This document shows positions 41,971 through 52,828 of a DNA stretch of 64,000 nt, one piece after another. Location of the stretch: contig JALMQS010000075.1 in NCBI GenBank assembly GCA_024734495.1, forward strand, positions 8,975,313 through 9,039,312. Reading direction: 5' to 3'. The notes beneath the pieces were generated by a model, which worked only from the letters and a program-made list of their open reading frames with translations, ran no database searches and was not told the DNA's origin. Within the stretch, counting starts at the first letter, position 1. Every line of letters begins with the position of its first letter. Made by a program: the position numbers and the translations under genes. The DNA comes from Forficula auricularia. Its lineage: Eukaryota; Arthropoda; Insecta; Dermaptera; Forficulidae.

Positions 41971-42540
41971 AATTATTTCTCTCTTTTCTGTTTAGAACAA
42001 TGATCAATTTATATAAAAAAAGAATTCTTTTTTCTTCAGATTTGTTATAAATTAATATTAATCATATTTATTCATTGAGAAGCCTGATAAAGCCAGAATA
42101 AAGTTGGCGAAACGTCTCAAAAATCAATGACAATTTTTTGATTTACACCTTAAAAACCTGTCCAAGTACCTGCGAACTTAACTTAATTAGTTAAAAATTA
42201 TTTTTAACAATTATCAAATAATAATGATCAAATATTTAATTATTAAATAAATAATTTAATAATAATTAATCATTTAATAATTTTGCGCCACTGTTCTGAG
42301 ACATTCCAGATTGTATCTCAAGACTTCTGGATGAATTCCAGTTCCAATTTCTTTTGTTTTTTAACCAATTTACAACACAATAAAATGAAGCTTGTGAGGG
42401 TGTATTTCTATCAGGAAAACGCTCGGCATTCATTTCAATGGCAGTCCCATAACACTTCATCCACATTCACCGCATAAATTAAGACCATTTCAATTCTGTT
42501 CTCAATAAAATTTGCTCCATTTTTATTATGGTAATACAAT

Positions 42541-42637
42541 CCCAGGTAACACACAATATCCTCAGAATATTCTAAGAAGATTTAAATGTCCTTAGAATAT
42601 CCTTAGAATATTCTTAGGATATTGTGGTTACCTGGGA
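42541..42637. repeat. Small palindromic MITE
   Basis: The ends CCCAGGTAACACACAATATCC and (reversed) CCCAGGTAACCACAATATCC are inverted copies, with TTAGAATATTC repeats between. It sits in the foldback right arm, interrupting TACAAT...ATATAACTATC. The target duplication is at most AT. Confidence 0.7.
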
Positions 42638-42704
42638 TATAACTATCTACTGGATTTACACAAAAAATAAGCAACTTTTTTAAACTCAAGAATATTAAGT
42701 AGTT

Positions 42705-43172
42705 AGTCTGTGCGTTGCTAAATTTTTGTGGACGAGCTAGCTCAAAAACTAGTGTGAATATCGAAACCAAATTTCACAAGTAGTTTTGGTCCAGTGATAT
42801 TAAGAGCTGATTAGATTTTGGTGCACATTGACCCAAAATTAAGGGGGGTGGACGGGGAGTTAAAAATTAAAAATCTAGGCCATTTGAGCAAACTCAACCA
42901 AATTTTGTATACATAATCAGTGGGACCCCAAAAGTCTAAAAATGCAAAAACTAACCGCCCAAAATGGTTGGGGGGGGGGGGGGGCAAAAAATAAAATCTA
43001 TGCCTATGAACCAAATTCAACCAAATTTTGTATACATAAACAGTAGGTCCCCAGGAGTCCAAACATGTAAAAACTAACCCCCCTACATGATTATAAATAA
43101 TTGTATTAAATATAAGAGAGGGGCCAGGTTGTATGGTAAAGTCAAGTGGATGACCACATAAGAACGTGCCAA
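42705..43172 (+). repeat. C-tract family, forward copy lacking its left end
   Basis: Begins in AGTTAGTCTGTGCGTTGC, includes two internal units (42898 and 43018 regions) with a 14-base G-tract near 42971, and ends at GTATGGTAAAGTCAAGTGGA. Confidence 0.8.
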
Positions 43173-44005
43173 TTTTTTATGCTTGTTTTATGATTTAAAT
43201 AACCTAAATAAATTAAATTTGATCAATAATATACTTTTTTACTTTCGTGCATCATCTTAGAAAAATTCTATTTTTTGCTATATCACTTCGAATCGATTAC
43301 GATTGCCATCGAAGGTTTCACTTCTCCCGTGTGGTCTTAAGCACATGCAACAATGTTTTTTTTAGGGGTGGGTTTATCTATATTTGTTGCGGACAAGATA
43401 AGAAGTAAATAGTGGAAGGATGATGTCATGGAGTAGAAGGCCAAAAAGGCAGGAACAGAGGAGGATTATGAGGAGGAGGAGGCTCAACAAATCCGGAAGC
43501 AAAGCAACTTTGGGATCTTAACGAGAAAGCGAATTGAAATGGAAAGGAAGTCGTTAACGACTCAGGCAAGGCTGGATAGATGGATGGATGGATGGATATT
43601 GGATATCCATCCGCCCCCCCCCCCCGGCAAATAACAACATCATCAGAGCCCCTCCTTCACCAGTTTCTATAAAGGCAATTTAATTTTGAGTATTGATTGG
43701 CTCTCTTAACTAATCATTAAAAGTTGGGAAACTTAAAGGTTGAAGATTTTTTTATCTAACTTGTGAGGGGGGCGGGAGTATCCACCCCCATATGGACGGT
43801 TAGTTTTACACTTATAGACTTCTAGGGGCCCACTGATTATGTATATATTATTTGGTTGAATTTGGACAAAGGGCCTAGATTTTCATTTTTTTGCCCCCTC
43901 CCCCGAATTTTGGACCATGAAAAAATAATAATAATCTTTTTGTCATTACATGTTCACTTTATAATATATGTGTTTGAAATCTTAATACGAAAGAATTTAA
44001 TTACG
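43173..44005. other. Low-copy DNA with a C-tract fragment
   Basis: 43173-43740 is unique, with (GGAT)n near 43576-43600 and a C-tract at about 43613-43626. 43745-43930 holds one reverse C-tract family unit (CCCACTGATTATGTATATATT). No gene is seen. Confidence 0.55.
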
Positions 44006-44565
44006 CTCATCTGAAAACCAGATGTAATGGTCAAGTGACTTCCGCCTTAACGTCTTCCGCCCTTCCAAATAACATCTTCCGCCCTCTTTCAAGTTCGACA
44101 TGAAACCCTTAATAAAAGTCTATATGACGAGAGGAACTACATCATAAATTCAAGAGTATGATGACAAGTCTGTGAATTTTCCAAATATTGTTATTTAACG
44201 AATGTATGGAATTTTCCATCTATGTCACGTGATATTTGTCCCCATCAACCTTAAAGAAATCATGTCAGCAGAAGCACTTGCAACCAGACAACGAACAGAC
44301 AAGATTCAAACGATACACGATAGATTCAACCCTCTCTGCTTAAACGAATAACGAAGTCTCTCTTAACGATTTACGATTATGATTATGCCTTTTATTAATT
44401 AAGACCCTCATCAAGTGAAAGTTGTTATATAGAATGTTTCACCTGTTAATAAATATTTTATCCTAAATGAACAGCTTTTATTTGATAAACCCATAGACAC
44501 ATAACACGAAAAGCCAAAGTGAACTCAAACGCATGGATTAATGAAGAATACAAATCCCACATAGA
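44006..44565 (+). repeat. Dispersed repeat D, forward copy
   Basis: Starts GCTCATCTGAAAACCAGATGT, a short hairpin, and ends GAATACAAATCCCACA. It shares GAATTTTCCA...TATTGTTATTTAACGAATG and CATCAAGTGAAAGTTGTTAT with the copies at 37292 (reversed) and 63068. Confidence 0.7.
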
Positions 44566-44619
44566 TTTCATTTTTCTTTTATTTTTTTTTTAGTTTGAAA
44601 ATCTTATAATTTTAATCCC

Positions 44620-44985
44620 CCCCCCTCCCTTAATTTTGGGTTTGATTTCAACCAAATTCTAATCAACTCTTAATCTCAATTCGCCAAAACTACATGTGGA
44701 ATTTCGTTTTGATATTGACACTAGATTTTGAGCTAGTGTGTCCACAAAAATCTGTTAACACACATTTTGACAAAATAATTAATATCTTGAAAAATATAAT
44801 GTTTTCGATGTTCACTTATTAGGGCTATTTTGTAGACCGAAATGCCATGGTTTCTCCCAATTTTTTTAATCAAAGTAGTTTCAGCCGTTTTTGAGATATT
44901 TCGAAAAAAAGAAGAAAAACAAAAATACTTTTTCCATGCACGATTATAAAACTTGACCATATCCTGTATGGTAAAGTAAAATTAT
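44620..44985 (-). repeat. C-tract family, reverse copy
   Basis: From a C-tract near 44618 through AACTCTTAATCTCAATTCGCC to CTTGACCATATCCTGTATGG. Internal units are missing. Confidence 0.8.
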
Positions 44986-45228
44986 TATTCTATTTTTGCT
45001 TTTTTATCTTGGTGGATATCATTATAGTACATTATTAACTATTTTTTTTCTTTTTTTTCTTTTTATTAGCAAAATCGGTAGAATTATAACATTTTATCTG
45101 CGGCCCGGAGACAATTTGTTTTCTCCAAACACAGCCCACGTAAGCTACAAGGTTGGACATCCCAAAATATTTATTTATTTATCTAATAAATAGAATTTAG
45201 TACCTACTTGGCGGAGCGAAATTTAATA

Positions 45229-45875
45229 ATTTTTTACTTTACCATACAGGGTATGGTCAAGTATTGTAATCATGCATGAAAAAACTGATTTTTTTAGGCG
45301 AAATCATGGCATTTCGGTCTACAAAAACCTCTAATAAGTGAACATCAAAAACATTATATTTTTCGAAATAATAACTGTTTTGTCAAAATGTCTGTTAGTT
45401 TGTTATTCTGTTAGTCTGAGCATTACCAAATTTTGTGGACGAGCTAGTCCAAAAACAAGTCTGAATATCAAAACCAAATTTCAAACGTAGTTTTGGTCCA
45501 TTGAGATTAAGATCTGATTAGATTTTGGTGTATGTCGACGGGGGGGGGGGTTAAAATTTAATATTATAAAATTTTCAATCTAAAAAAATTAAAAAATTTA
45601 ATATACCATAAAATGAACCTATAATAACGAAAATATATTTTTTCTGGACCCAAAATTAGGGGGAGGGAGTCAAAAATTAAAATCTAGGCCCTTGAACCAA
45701 ACTTAACCAAATTTTGTATACCAACATAATCACTGGGCTACCAGAAGACTAAAAATGCAAAAACTAACCGCCCAAAATAGGGGGGGGAGCAAAAAATGAA
45801 AATCTAAGCCCTTCTATTAAACTCAACCAGAAGTGTCTGGTAAAGTCAAGTGGATGGCCACATCAGAACCTGTCA
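45229..45875 (+). repeat. C-tract family, forward copy
   Basis: Opens TTTTTTACTTTACCATACAG, with a deletion after CATGCATGAAAAAACTG, two internal units (45710 and about 45800), and ends GGTAAAGTCAAGTGGATGGC. An AT-rich duplication disrupts 45550-45650. Confidence 0.8.
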
Positions 45876-46551
45876 ATTTATTTATTTTTAGTTAAACTAT
45901 TTATATTAATGAAATCCAAAAATATGAAAAATTCCCCAAATTCCCTCATTCTATCCTTATCATTGACAAATAAAAATGAATTTGAACTCTTTAAATATTT
46001 TGTAAGTCATAAGAGTAGGGAATCGTCAGTATGCGAGTGTGACTTGCACTTGGCAGGTTTTAATATTTGCATTTAAAAACTGGACACTAGGCTGTAGTGA
46101 AAAAAACTAAAAACGGGCGTATGCGGAAAAGTTGCCTAATACAAAGTCTATTTATAATACAAAATCAAATTATATGTAAAGGTGCCCCTCTAAGGGTGTA
46201 TTGCGCCGCCGCCGGCTCGTCGGAAATACATTTTTGACGCTGACTGATGAATTCTCTCTGAAAACCACCTGCTCATAAGAATTGGAGATTCCCTTTATTT
46301 TATCATTGATCATATCATAAGAACTTGACCAAATTAATATGGTACTACCCCTAAGCTACCCCCTTTCCAATAAAAAAAGAATCGTCGAAATCGGTCCATA
46401 AACAAAGAACATAGATAACAAAAAAGGTCCAATACCAATGAAAAAAAAAAACCGTTTTCGTGGTGGCAAAGGGGCATCGTAGGAAGTTCAAATTTCACAC
46501 ACATGTTTACACTTATAGGTGGCAACTTTTCCGCATACAGTCTATTAAATT
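45876..46551. other. Low-copy DNA plus AACCGACTTC right-half fragment
   Basis: 46260-46450 matches the right half of the AACCGACTTC family (TCATAAGAATTGGAGATT, CATAAGAACTTGACCAAATT). The motif GCGTATGCGGAAAAGTTGCC at 46118-46137 is mirrored by GGCAACTTTTCCGCATACAG at 46521-46540, an inverted pair enclosing it. Confidence 0.6.
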
Positions 46552-47115
46552 GATGGTCAAGTATTGTAATAGTGCATGAAAAAAGTGTTTTTTTTCTTCT
46601 TTTTTTCGAAATATCTCAAAAACGGCTGAAACTATTTTGATTAAAAAAATTGAGCGAAACCATGGCATTTTGTTCTACAAAAAAGCTCTAATACGTGAAC
46701 ATCGAAAAAATTATATTTTTCGAAATAATAATTGTTTTGTCAAAATGTCTGTTAGTTGGTTAGTCTGTGCATTACCAAATATTTGTGGACGAACTAGGAC
46801 AAAAATTAGTCTGAATATCGAAACCAAATTTCACAGGTAGTTTTGGTCCATTGAGATTAAGAGCTCATTAGATTTTGGTGCATATCGACCCAAAATTAAA
46901 GGGGGTGGAGGGGGTTAAAAATTAAAAATCTAGGCCATTTGAGCAAACTCATCTAAATTTTGTATACATTATCAGTTGGACCCAAGAAATCTAAAAATTC
47001 AAAAACACTAACCCCCCCCCCCTCCTCTATATGATTTTATTAAATATTAAATATAAGTGAAGGGCCAGGTTGTATGGTAAAGTCAAGTGGATGGCCACAT
47101 CAGAACACGTCAGCT
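46552..47115 (+). repeat. C-tract family, forward copy
   Basis: Begins at GGTCAAGTATTGTAATAGTG and ends CATCAGAACACGTCAGCT. One internal unit is present. The plus frame 46637-46840 is an accidental frame through this repeat. Confidence 0.8.
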
Positions 47116-48425
47116 AATTTTATTCATTTTTTTTTGGGGGGGGCTTTTTCGCTCCGCCCTACTGGACACGTTTGACTCTTTGGACGCCTGGTCAGATTTC
47201 ACAATATACTCTATACACTTGGTGTTTTGTCGTCGCGCAGCTGTAAAGCAGCAACTGCGAATGAATGAATGAATAATCTGGCTATTTGCGAGACAAAGGG
47301 CAAAAGAAGAAGATCGCGTTTCAATTTTGTTCCTAAAATGGGAATAACAAAAACAAGATAAAGAGAAAGAGAGAAGAAGAAATAGATAGTAATTAAATAA
47401 AGCAGAGGGAGCGAGATGGAGAATCGAATTTTAATTAAGATTAATTTATTACAAGTGGTGCGTCTGTCCATCCCACCCCCACCCCTCCCCTCCCCTCCCT
47501 ATTCTAGCTCTCTAAATTCCATTTTCTTCATTAATTTTCCCATTTTGTCTAAAAATAAAAACTAACTGGCTCCGGCATTCAACTCCTTTTCTTGCTTCCT
47601 TTGACTCTTTTTTTTTTATTTTATTTTATTTCCATCTGTGTCTGCCCTTTTGCTCAAAAACATTTAATACACCCCCCCCCCCCCGCCCCCACTCTCATTT
47701 CAATTATCTCTTTCAATTAATGACTACAACACCATAGGGACATATCTTTTGAAAAGTCCCTTCGCCTCTGGATATTACGCAACTCAATTGAATCAGAAAT
47801 TTCTTATCAATGAAATATTTGTACTTTTTGTATACAGGGTGATTCAAAAATTGATTCCAGTATAGGGATTGTTAGGAGGTTTTTTATTTAACCCGCCTTT
47901 TGGTGGCGGACCTAACAATGAGTTGGAATGAGCGAGATTCGTGCTTTCCCCAGACTTAGGATTAACCCTCGTCTGAGTACTAACATATAGCCGCGACGGA
48001 ATGCAGGTGGTTGGAAGAGGTGAGCTAAAGAAATGAGCAAGCCACAAAGTTTTGCTGAATGCTGAATTGATTGAAATCGAATCGCCTTACTTAATACATG
48101 ACTGAAATGTTTTCAGTCATGTAGAGTGATTCGGTCACAATCAAAACATCTTTATTGAATCGTAATTGTTTGTTGGTGAATATTAAATATAAATAATGTT
48201 TTTACAATTTGAGTATAAAACATACAATAAATAATTCAATGTATTAATGTTGTATTTATCAAGTGAAATTGTTGATTGATAGATGCAATGTTTTGACAGA
48301 GTCATCTAGCGGCAGTGTCTAAACGCTTATAGCCTGCCGGCAAAGAAGGCCGCTACAGGGATCTTAAAAATTTTATTATTTTAAATTATTTTTGAACCCC
48401 ACGCCAATTTTTGGGTCACTCTCAA
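47116..48425. other. Low-copy DNA, no gene seen
   Basis: The region has T-, C- and CT-rich runs (47610-47645, 47670-47686). A TATACAGGGTGATTCAAAAATTGA mariner-like end sits at 47832, but no partner was located. The frame at 47211-47471 on minus is hydrophobic low complexity. Confidence 0.5.
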
Positions 48426-48426
48426 T

Positions 48427-48640
48427 TTCACTTTAGGGCCGGTTGTATGTCGCAAAGTAAATGCTTTTACCACTAACAAACGGTAGATGGTAAATGGAGC
48501 CACTGGGATGGCCAATCAGATGAAAGGTTCTGAAATTTCCTGTCATCTGATTGGCCATCCCAGTGGCTCCATTTACCATCTACCGTTTGTTAGTGAGTAA
48601 ACAGCATTTACTTTGTGACATACAACCGGCCCTAAGTGAG
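48427..48640. mobile_element. Palindromic MITE, CACTT(T)AGGGCCGG ends
   Basis: The arms are nearly perfect inverted copies (CTGGGATGGCCAATCAGATG against CATCTGATTGGCCATCCCAG) around a loop of about 15 bp. The ends are CACTTTAGGGCCGGTTGTATG and (reversed) CACTTAGGGCCGGTTGTATG. No frame is present. The target duplication is unclear, so the superfamily is left open. Confidence 0.85.
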
Positions 48641-48684
48641 TCATTAGATGAAATTGTTATGTAAAATTTTATTAAGCATAATAA

Positions 48685-49720
48685 TTTTTATAAAAAAAAA
48701 AATAAAAATGACTTCAAAAAAATTAAATACAACAAATAAAATAATAAAACTAAAAATAAAATAAAATAAACTAAAAGGTATAAAATAATAATCTAATTTA
48801 GTTACAACTAAACGACGAAATATTAACATGAAATCACTTTTTGAAGTCGGTGCCAAACATATACATTTTATGAATCAAATTCGACGGATCTTACTTAGTA
48901 CGTTTGGCGGGTACGCTCGCTTATAGATATAGTTTGTTTGGTACCGACTTCAAAAAGTGATTTCATGTTAATATTTTGTCGTTTAGTTGTAACTAAATTA
49001 GATAATTATTTTATTCATTTTAGTGCATTTTATTTGATTTTTGAGTTCTTATTATTTTATTTGTTGCATTTAATTTTTTTGAAGTCGGTTTCATTATTTT
49101 TTTTATAAAAATTATTTTTATTTTTCTCTTTTTAATGATGTTATTAATAGTGACTTAAGATAATACTTTGCATGCATCGGGCGAACGAAATAATAAAATT
49201 CAATTCATAAATATAGAAATTCTCTCGAAACCTTTGCGGGTTTTAAATGAATGTTTTAAGATTTTTTTTATAAAAGATTTAATTTATTATAATTTCGATT
49301 ATTTGCTCATAAGAATTGGAGATTTATGTTATTTCGTCATTGATCATATCATCAGAACTTGACCAAATTAATATATGACCACCCCTAAGGTACCCCTTTC
49401 CAATAAAAAATGAATCATCGAAATCGGTCAACGTGGCAAATAGTTCTCGCTGAACATACATAAAATAAATAAATAAATAAATAAATAGGTATCTTGACTA
49501 TCTTGGAGCTATACTGATCCAAACGCAGAAAGAATCATCAATATCGGTTCATAAACAAAGAAGTTATTGAAGGAGACAATAAAAGAGTGTGTCTTCTGCT
49601 GGATTTATAAATTTTATTTATTTATAACGATCGTTGCGATCGGCACAAAAACTTTCAATTTAATGTACAAGCAAGTTATGCCTGAACAAACATAACAAAA
49701 AAGGTCCAATTTAATAATTA
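48685..49720. repeat. AACCGACTTC family, inner palindrome and right half
   Basis: The inner module runs from about 48705 (ATGACTTCAAAAAAATTAAAT) to 49091 (TTTTTTTGAAGTCGGTTT), followed by right-half sequence (TCATAAGAATTGGAGATTTATG, GAACATACATAAAATAAATA). At 49568-49668 a truncated Penelope-like unit (GGAGACAATAAAAGAGTGTG) interrupts it, with AAGTTAT on either side. Confidence 0.75.
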
Positions 49721-50256
49721 ATTATTTAATCATTATTATTTGATAATTAAGTTAAATAATTGTTAAACATAATTATTAAGAATTTTTTTGAGATCTAATT
49801 GATTCCTGTATTTTGTTGATTTGATTTCGTATAAAAAAATGGTTCTAATGAAAGTTGTTGAGTTTTTTTTGTAGATTAAGAAGAGGTATAGAAAAATATA
49901 GGTTTCTATTTAAAAAACAGAACTTGACATTGACATACCCTTGAAAGCTTGTTCTACGTCGACAAACAATAGCGTAGTTTAGTTTCCCCCTCGACTGGAG
50001 CTTTCTTCTTCTTTCTTTCTTTCTTTTTCGCACACACTTGTTTTTATTTTTCTCCTCTTTGTTTTATGTTAATTATTATTTTTTACTGCTCATATGAGGC
50101 AAACTGCCTCTGAGCATTGTGTAAAGTTAAATTGTAAGAATTATGAATGAATAAATAAATAAATAAATAAACAAATTTTTATTTGAAACTTGTTTCTTTA
50201 TAATGCACTGTTTTTGAGTTATAAAACTGTCTCAAGATAAAAAACTCACCCAGTAT
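49711..50256 (-). repeat. Foldback family, right arm with retrotransposon tail inserted
   Basis: The landmarks AGAACTTGACATTGACATACC and ACAAACAATAGCGTAGTTTAG are followed, after GTTTCCCCCTCGA, by about 170 bp (49997-50168) containing ACTGCCTCTGAGCATTGTG and (AATA)n, a non-LTR 3' tail. The arm then resumes with TTTTTATTTGAAACTTG and ends AAAACTCACCC. Confidence 0.75.
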
Positions 50257-51332
50257 AGTCATGCTAACAAGCATCTTTTTTTGTGAAACCTATCTAGAAT
50301 TTTATTTTTAAATTTTTTTTAAATTTTCTTTAAATAATCGTCACTTGTATTATACATATACAATATACATTATACCTATGCTAATTAACTTCATCTCTAA
50401 CCCAAGTTTCAATTTTCTTTGACAAGATGTTGGGAAAAACGTTTTTGAATACATTTTCCCCCAAATTAGTATGTTTTGAAAAAGAGAGTGTAAGTGAAAG
50501 TCGTGTGACGTGCAAATGATTTAATATATTTTCTAATAATAGTAAATGTTACATAAAAGGAGTGAGGGATATTGTATTGACAGACAGGGCGGGGGTGGCT
50601 GGACCAGTGAGGGGGTGGATTAGCATTAAGCTGTCCGAGACATGAGATGAAGGGGGCAGGGGCCAAGGGGGTCCCCCCTTTTCTTATATCGGGTGAGAAT
50701 TGAATACATAATACATAACATGTGGAGAGGGGGCTGATCGATTCCCGCCCCCGCCCCCGTCCGGACAAGCAAGTCCATTAGCTTAGCAGCTGTTTGGTGG
50801 CCGTTCGATGATGTTGATAGACATCACATTATACACCAGAGAGAGAGAGAGTAGATATCCCCCTCCACCCCCCACCACCACCTTTATAAATCCATTTAAC
50901 AAAAAAAATCACTTTAGATATAAATACGTATGTATGTATGTATGTATATACCTATAGTATAGAGTAGAGAGTCATTTTATTTTCACATAGCGCATAAAAA
51001 ATTATATTTAAAAAGCTGCCAAGTGCGAGTGAGACAGATCCGTGGCCCCAGCAATCACACCGATTCCTTGGGGGCTGTATTTCAAGTGAAATTTTCAATA
51101 TCCCCCCCCCACCCGAATGCTTTTCATTTTCCTGCAATTGTGCTATGTTTTTGTAGAAGAGTGATATCCAAATTTTAACCCCTAAGTCAGATAGCGCGTA
51201 GCCCCCCCCCCCCAACTAATTAAACACAGTGCTAAGAATCATGGCCGTTGCCAGGAAAAATATGAAGGTAGGTTTGAAACAGAGAATAAAATGGAGACAT
51301 TAAATTTTAATAGGATTTTTATGCTTTAATAG
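50257..51332. other. Low-copy DNA, no gene seen
   Basis: GA-repeats (50838-50852), (GTAT)n at 50929-50946 and C-tracts (51100-51110, 51201-51212) are present. Minus frames 50466-50768 and 50952-51215 have no domains. Confidence 0.5.
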
Positions 51333-52160
51333 AAAGTACCTGGACCCACCGAACTATGCACGGTAACCCCTGACCCCCCCCCCCCCCCCCACTTCCGAAA
51401 CCACACACCTCACCCCCACCCCACCCCAACCGCGCCTCCTACCCCCGGATCTCCCACTTCCTGCACCTCCCACAGCCACCCAAACCTGCACTCAGTTTTT
51501 GCATTTCTAGCTTTCTAATGTTCCACATATTATGTGTATATTTGTTTACTCGTACACCAATTTGGCCACATTCTATATTGATAAACATTATAAAAAAATA
51601 AATAGGAAAATAATAATAAAAAAAAAATCGTATAGGATGTGAAATAAAAACATAAAATTAAATAAGATTTGTTTCCAAGTTATATAAAATAAGCCATTCA
51701 ACCACTTTATTTGTAATCACACCTGTAATGTTATGATTTAGACACCTGTTAATTAAAAACAAACAAAAAATTCCTAATTTTAATATAATATATTAATATT
51801 TGGTATAACCTATTTGTGGGTTTTAAAATTAAAAAAACCAATTAAAAATAAAAGATAATTGAATAAAATGTAAACAAACTTTTTTATTGAGATTTTCATC
51901 TATCAATAATTACTTTAATTAAGAAAAGATCAATTAAGATTAAATTTGCCTAGGTCCAGACCTGGCCAGATCGTTTTCTCATCCTCAAAACTTGTTAATA
52001 GAATTTGTTTCATCAAAATCGGTAGAACCGTTTTCAAAATAGAACAATATAGTTCCGGAGATATTAAATCCCAAAGATAAGAGTTTTACAGACTCTTATA
52101 CATTGCACTATACGGGATATCGGAAAATTTATTTGATTTCGTCATAAATCTCATCAATAT
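51333..52160 (-). repeat. Helitron-like repeat, degraded
   Basis: Minus-strand 3' hairpin ACCGTGCATAGTTCGGT near 51353-51369 is followed by CCAGGTACTTT. The body shares AAAACCAATTAA.AATAAA and TTTTTAT.GAGA with 32990-33200 and a C-rich part at 51375-51490. Confidence 0.5.
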
Positions 52161-52439
52161 TAGAGAGAGAGCAAGCTATTTCAGTGCTTGTCCCCTGGTG
52201 GCATTGAAGGGGGGGGGTGGAGGGGGGGTCATTTTTTATTTATGCTCAATAGACTAGAATCAATTTAATTATTATTTTTTGTTTAATCTGTTTATTTATT
52301 TATTTTATAATAATGAAATTAGCCAATTCATTAGAGAGTTAATTTTTTTTATGTTCAAATCATATTAAATAAATATATAATTGAGGTATTATATTGAAAT
52401 TGTGTTGTATAGGTATCGATATTTAGATACGTTGGCAAA

Positions 52440-52745
52440 AGGGGCATACGGGATTTTCAAAACCAAATTTCACAGGTAGTTTTGGAGGATTGAGATTAAG
52501 ATTCTGGTGAATATCAACCCAAAATTAAGGGGAGTGGGGAGTGTAGGGTCAAAAAATGAAAATCTTGGCCCCTTGTACCAAACTCAACCAAATTTCTTAT
52601 ACATAATCAGTGGGGTTCCAGAAGTCTAAAAATGCAAAAACTAACCGGCCAAAATGGGGGGAGAGGGGGGGGGGGGTTGTAGCGTCGAAAAATGAAAATC
52701 AAGGCCCTTGTACCAAACACATCCAAATTTTTTGGTTTCGGATGA
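52440..52745 (+). repeat. C-tract family, forward fragment
   Basis: Starts AAACCAAATTTCACAGGTAG, has two internal units (about 52600 and 52725) and G-tracts, and lacks both ends. Confidence 0.75.
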
Positions 52746-52828
52746 ATAATAGCTTAACAATATAGCTAAACATTTTTTAGTTTTCGTCTATGATTACCTA
52801 TTTAGAACTGTAATGTATCATAAATGTA

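Larger units (their letters stand above)
40251..42195. mobile_element. Penelope-like unit A with nested insertions
   Basis: The outer arms, about 40268-40323 plus 41058-41155 on the left and 42035-42175 on the right, are inverted (GTGTAAATC...AAAATTGTCATTGATTTTTG against CAAAAATCAATGACAATTTT). Both hold GACGTTTCGCC/GGCGAAACGTC next to CTGAT(G/A)A, a hammerhead-like core without a stem III loop. Inside the left arm sits hAT copy 2; in the centre sit units B and C. No reverse transcriptase remains. Confidence 0.7.
39253..42700. mobile_element. Foldback element with nested insertions
   Basis: The left arm starts CCGGTTGAATTTTTTTATCT at 39253, and landmarks resume around each insertion. The right portion (AATGAAGCTTGTGAGGGTGT, CTCGGCATTCATTTCAATGG and ACTATCTACTGGATTTACAC) runs to about 42700, where a C-tract copy cuts it off. 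Within it lie a hAT copy (39383-40049) and a large Penelope-like unit (about 40251-42195) that itself contains a second hAT copy and two more units. Confidence 0.8.

Noticed and set aside
42084..42116. Active hammerhead in the right arm of unit A
   Set aside because: The core reads CTGATAA, changing the essential G8, so only the left-arm copy was listed.
47211..47471. Possible small membrane protein on minus
   Set aside because: Hydrophobicity comes from T-rich DNA; no homology, start context or splice sites support it.
47832..47870. TATACAGGGTGATTCAAAAATTGA as a mariner or Tc1 end
   Set aside because: No matching second end or coding remnant was found nearby, so no element was called.
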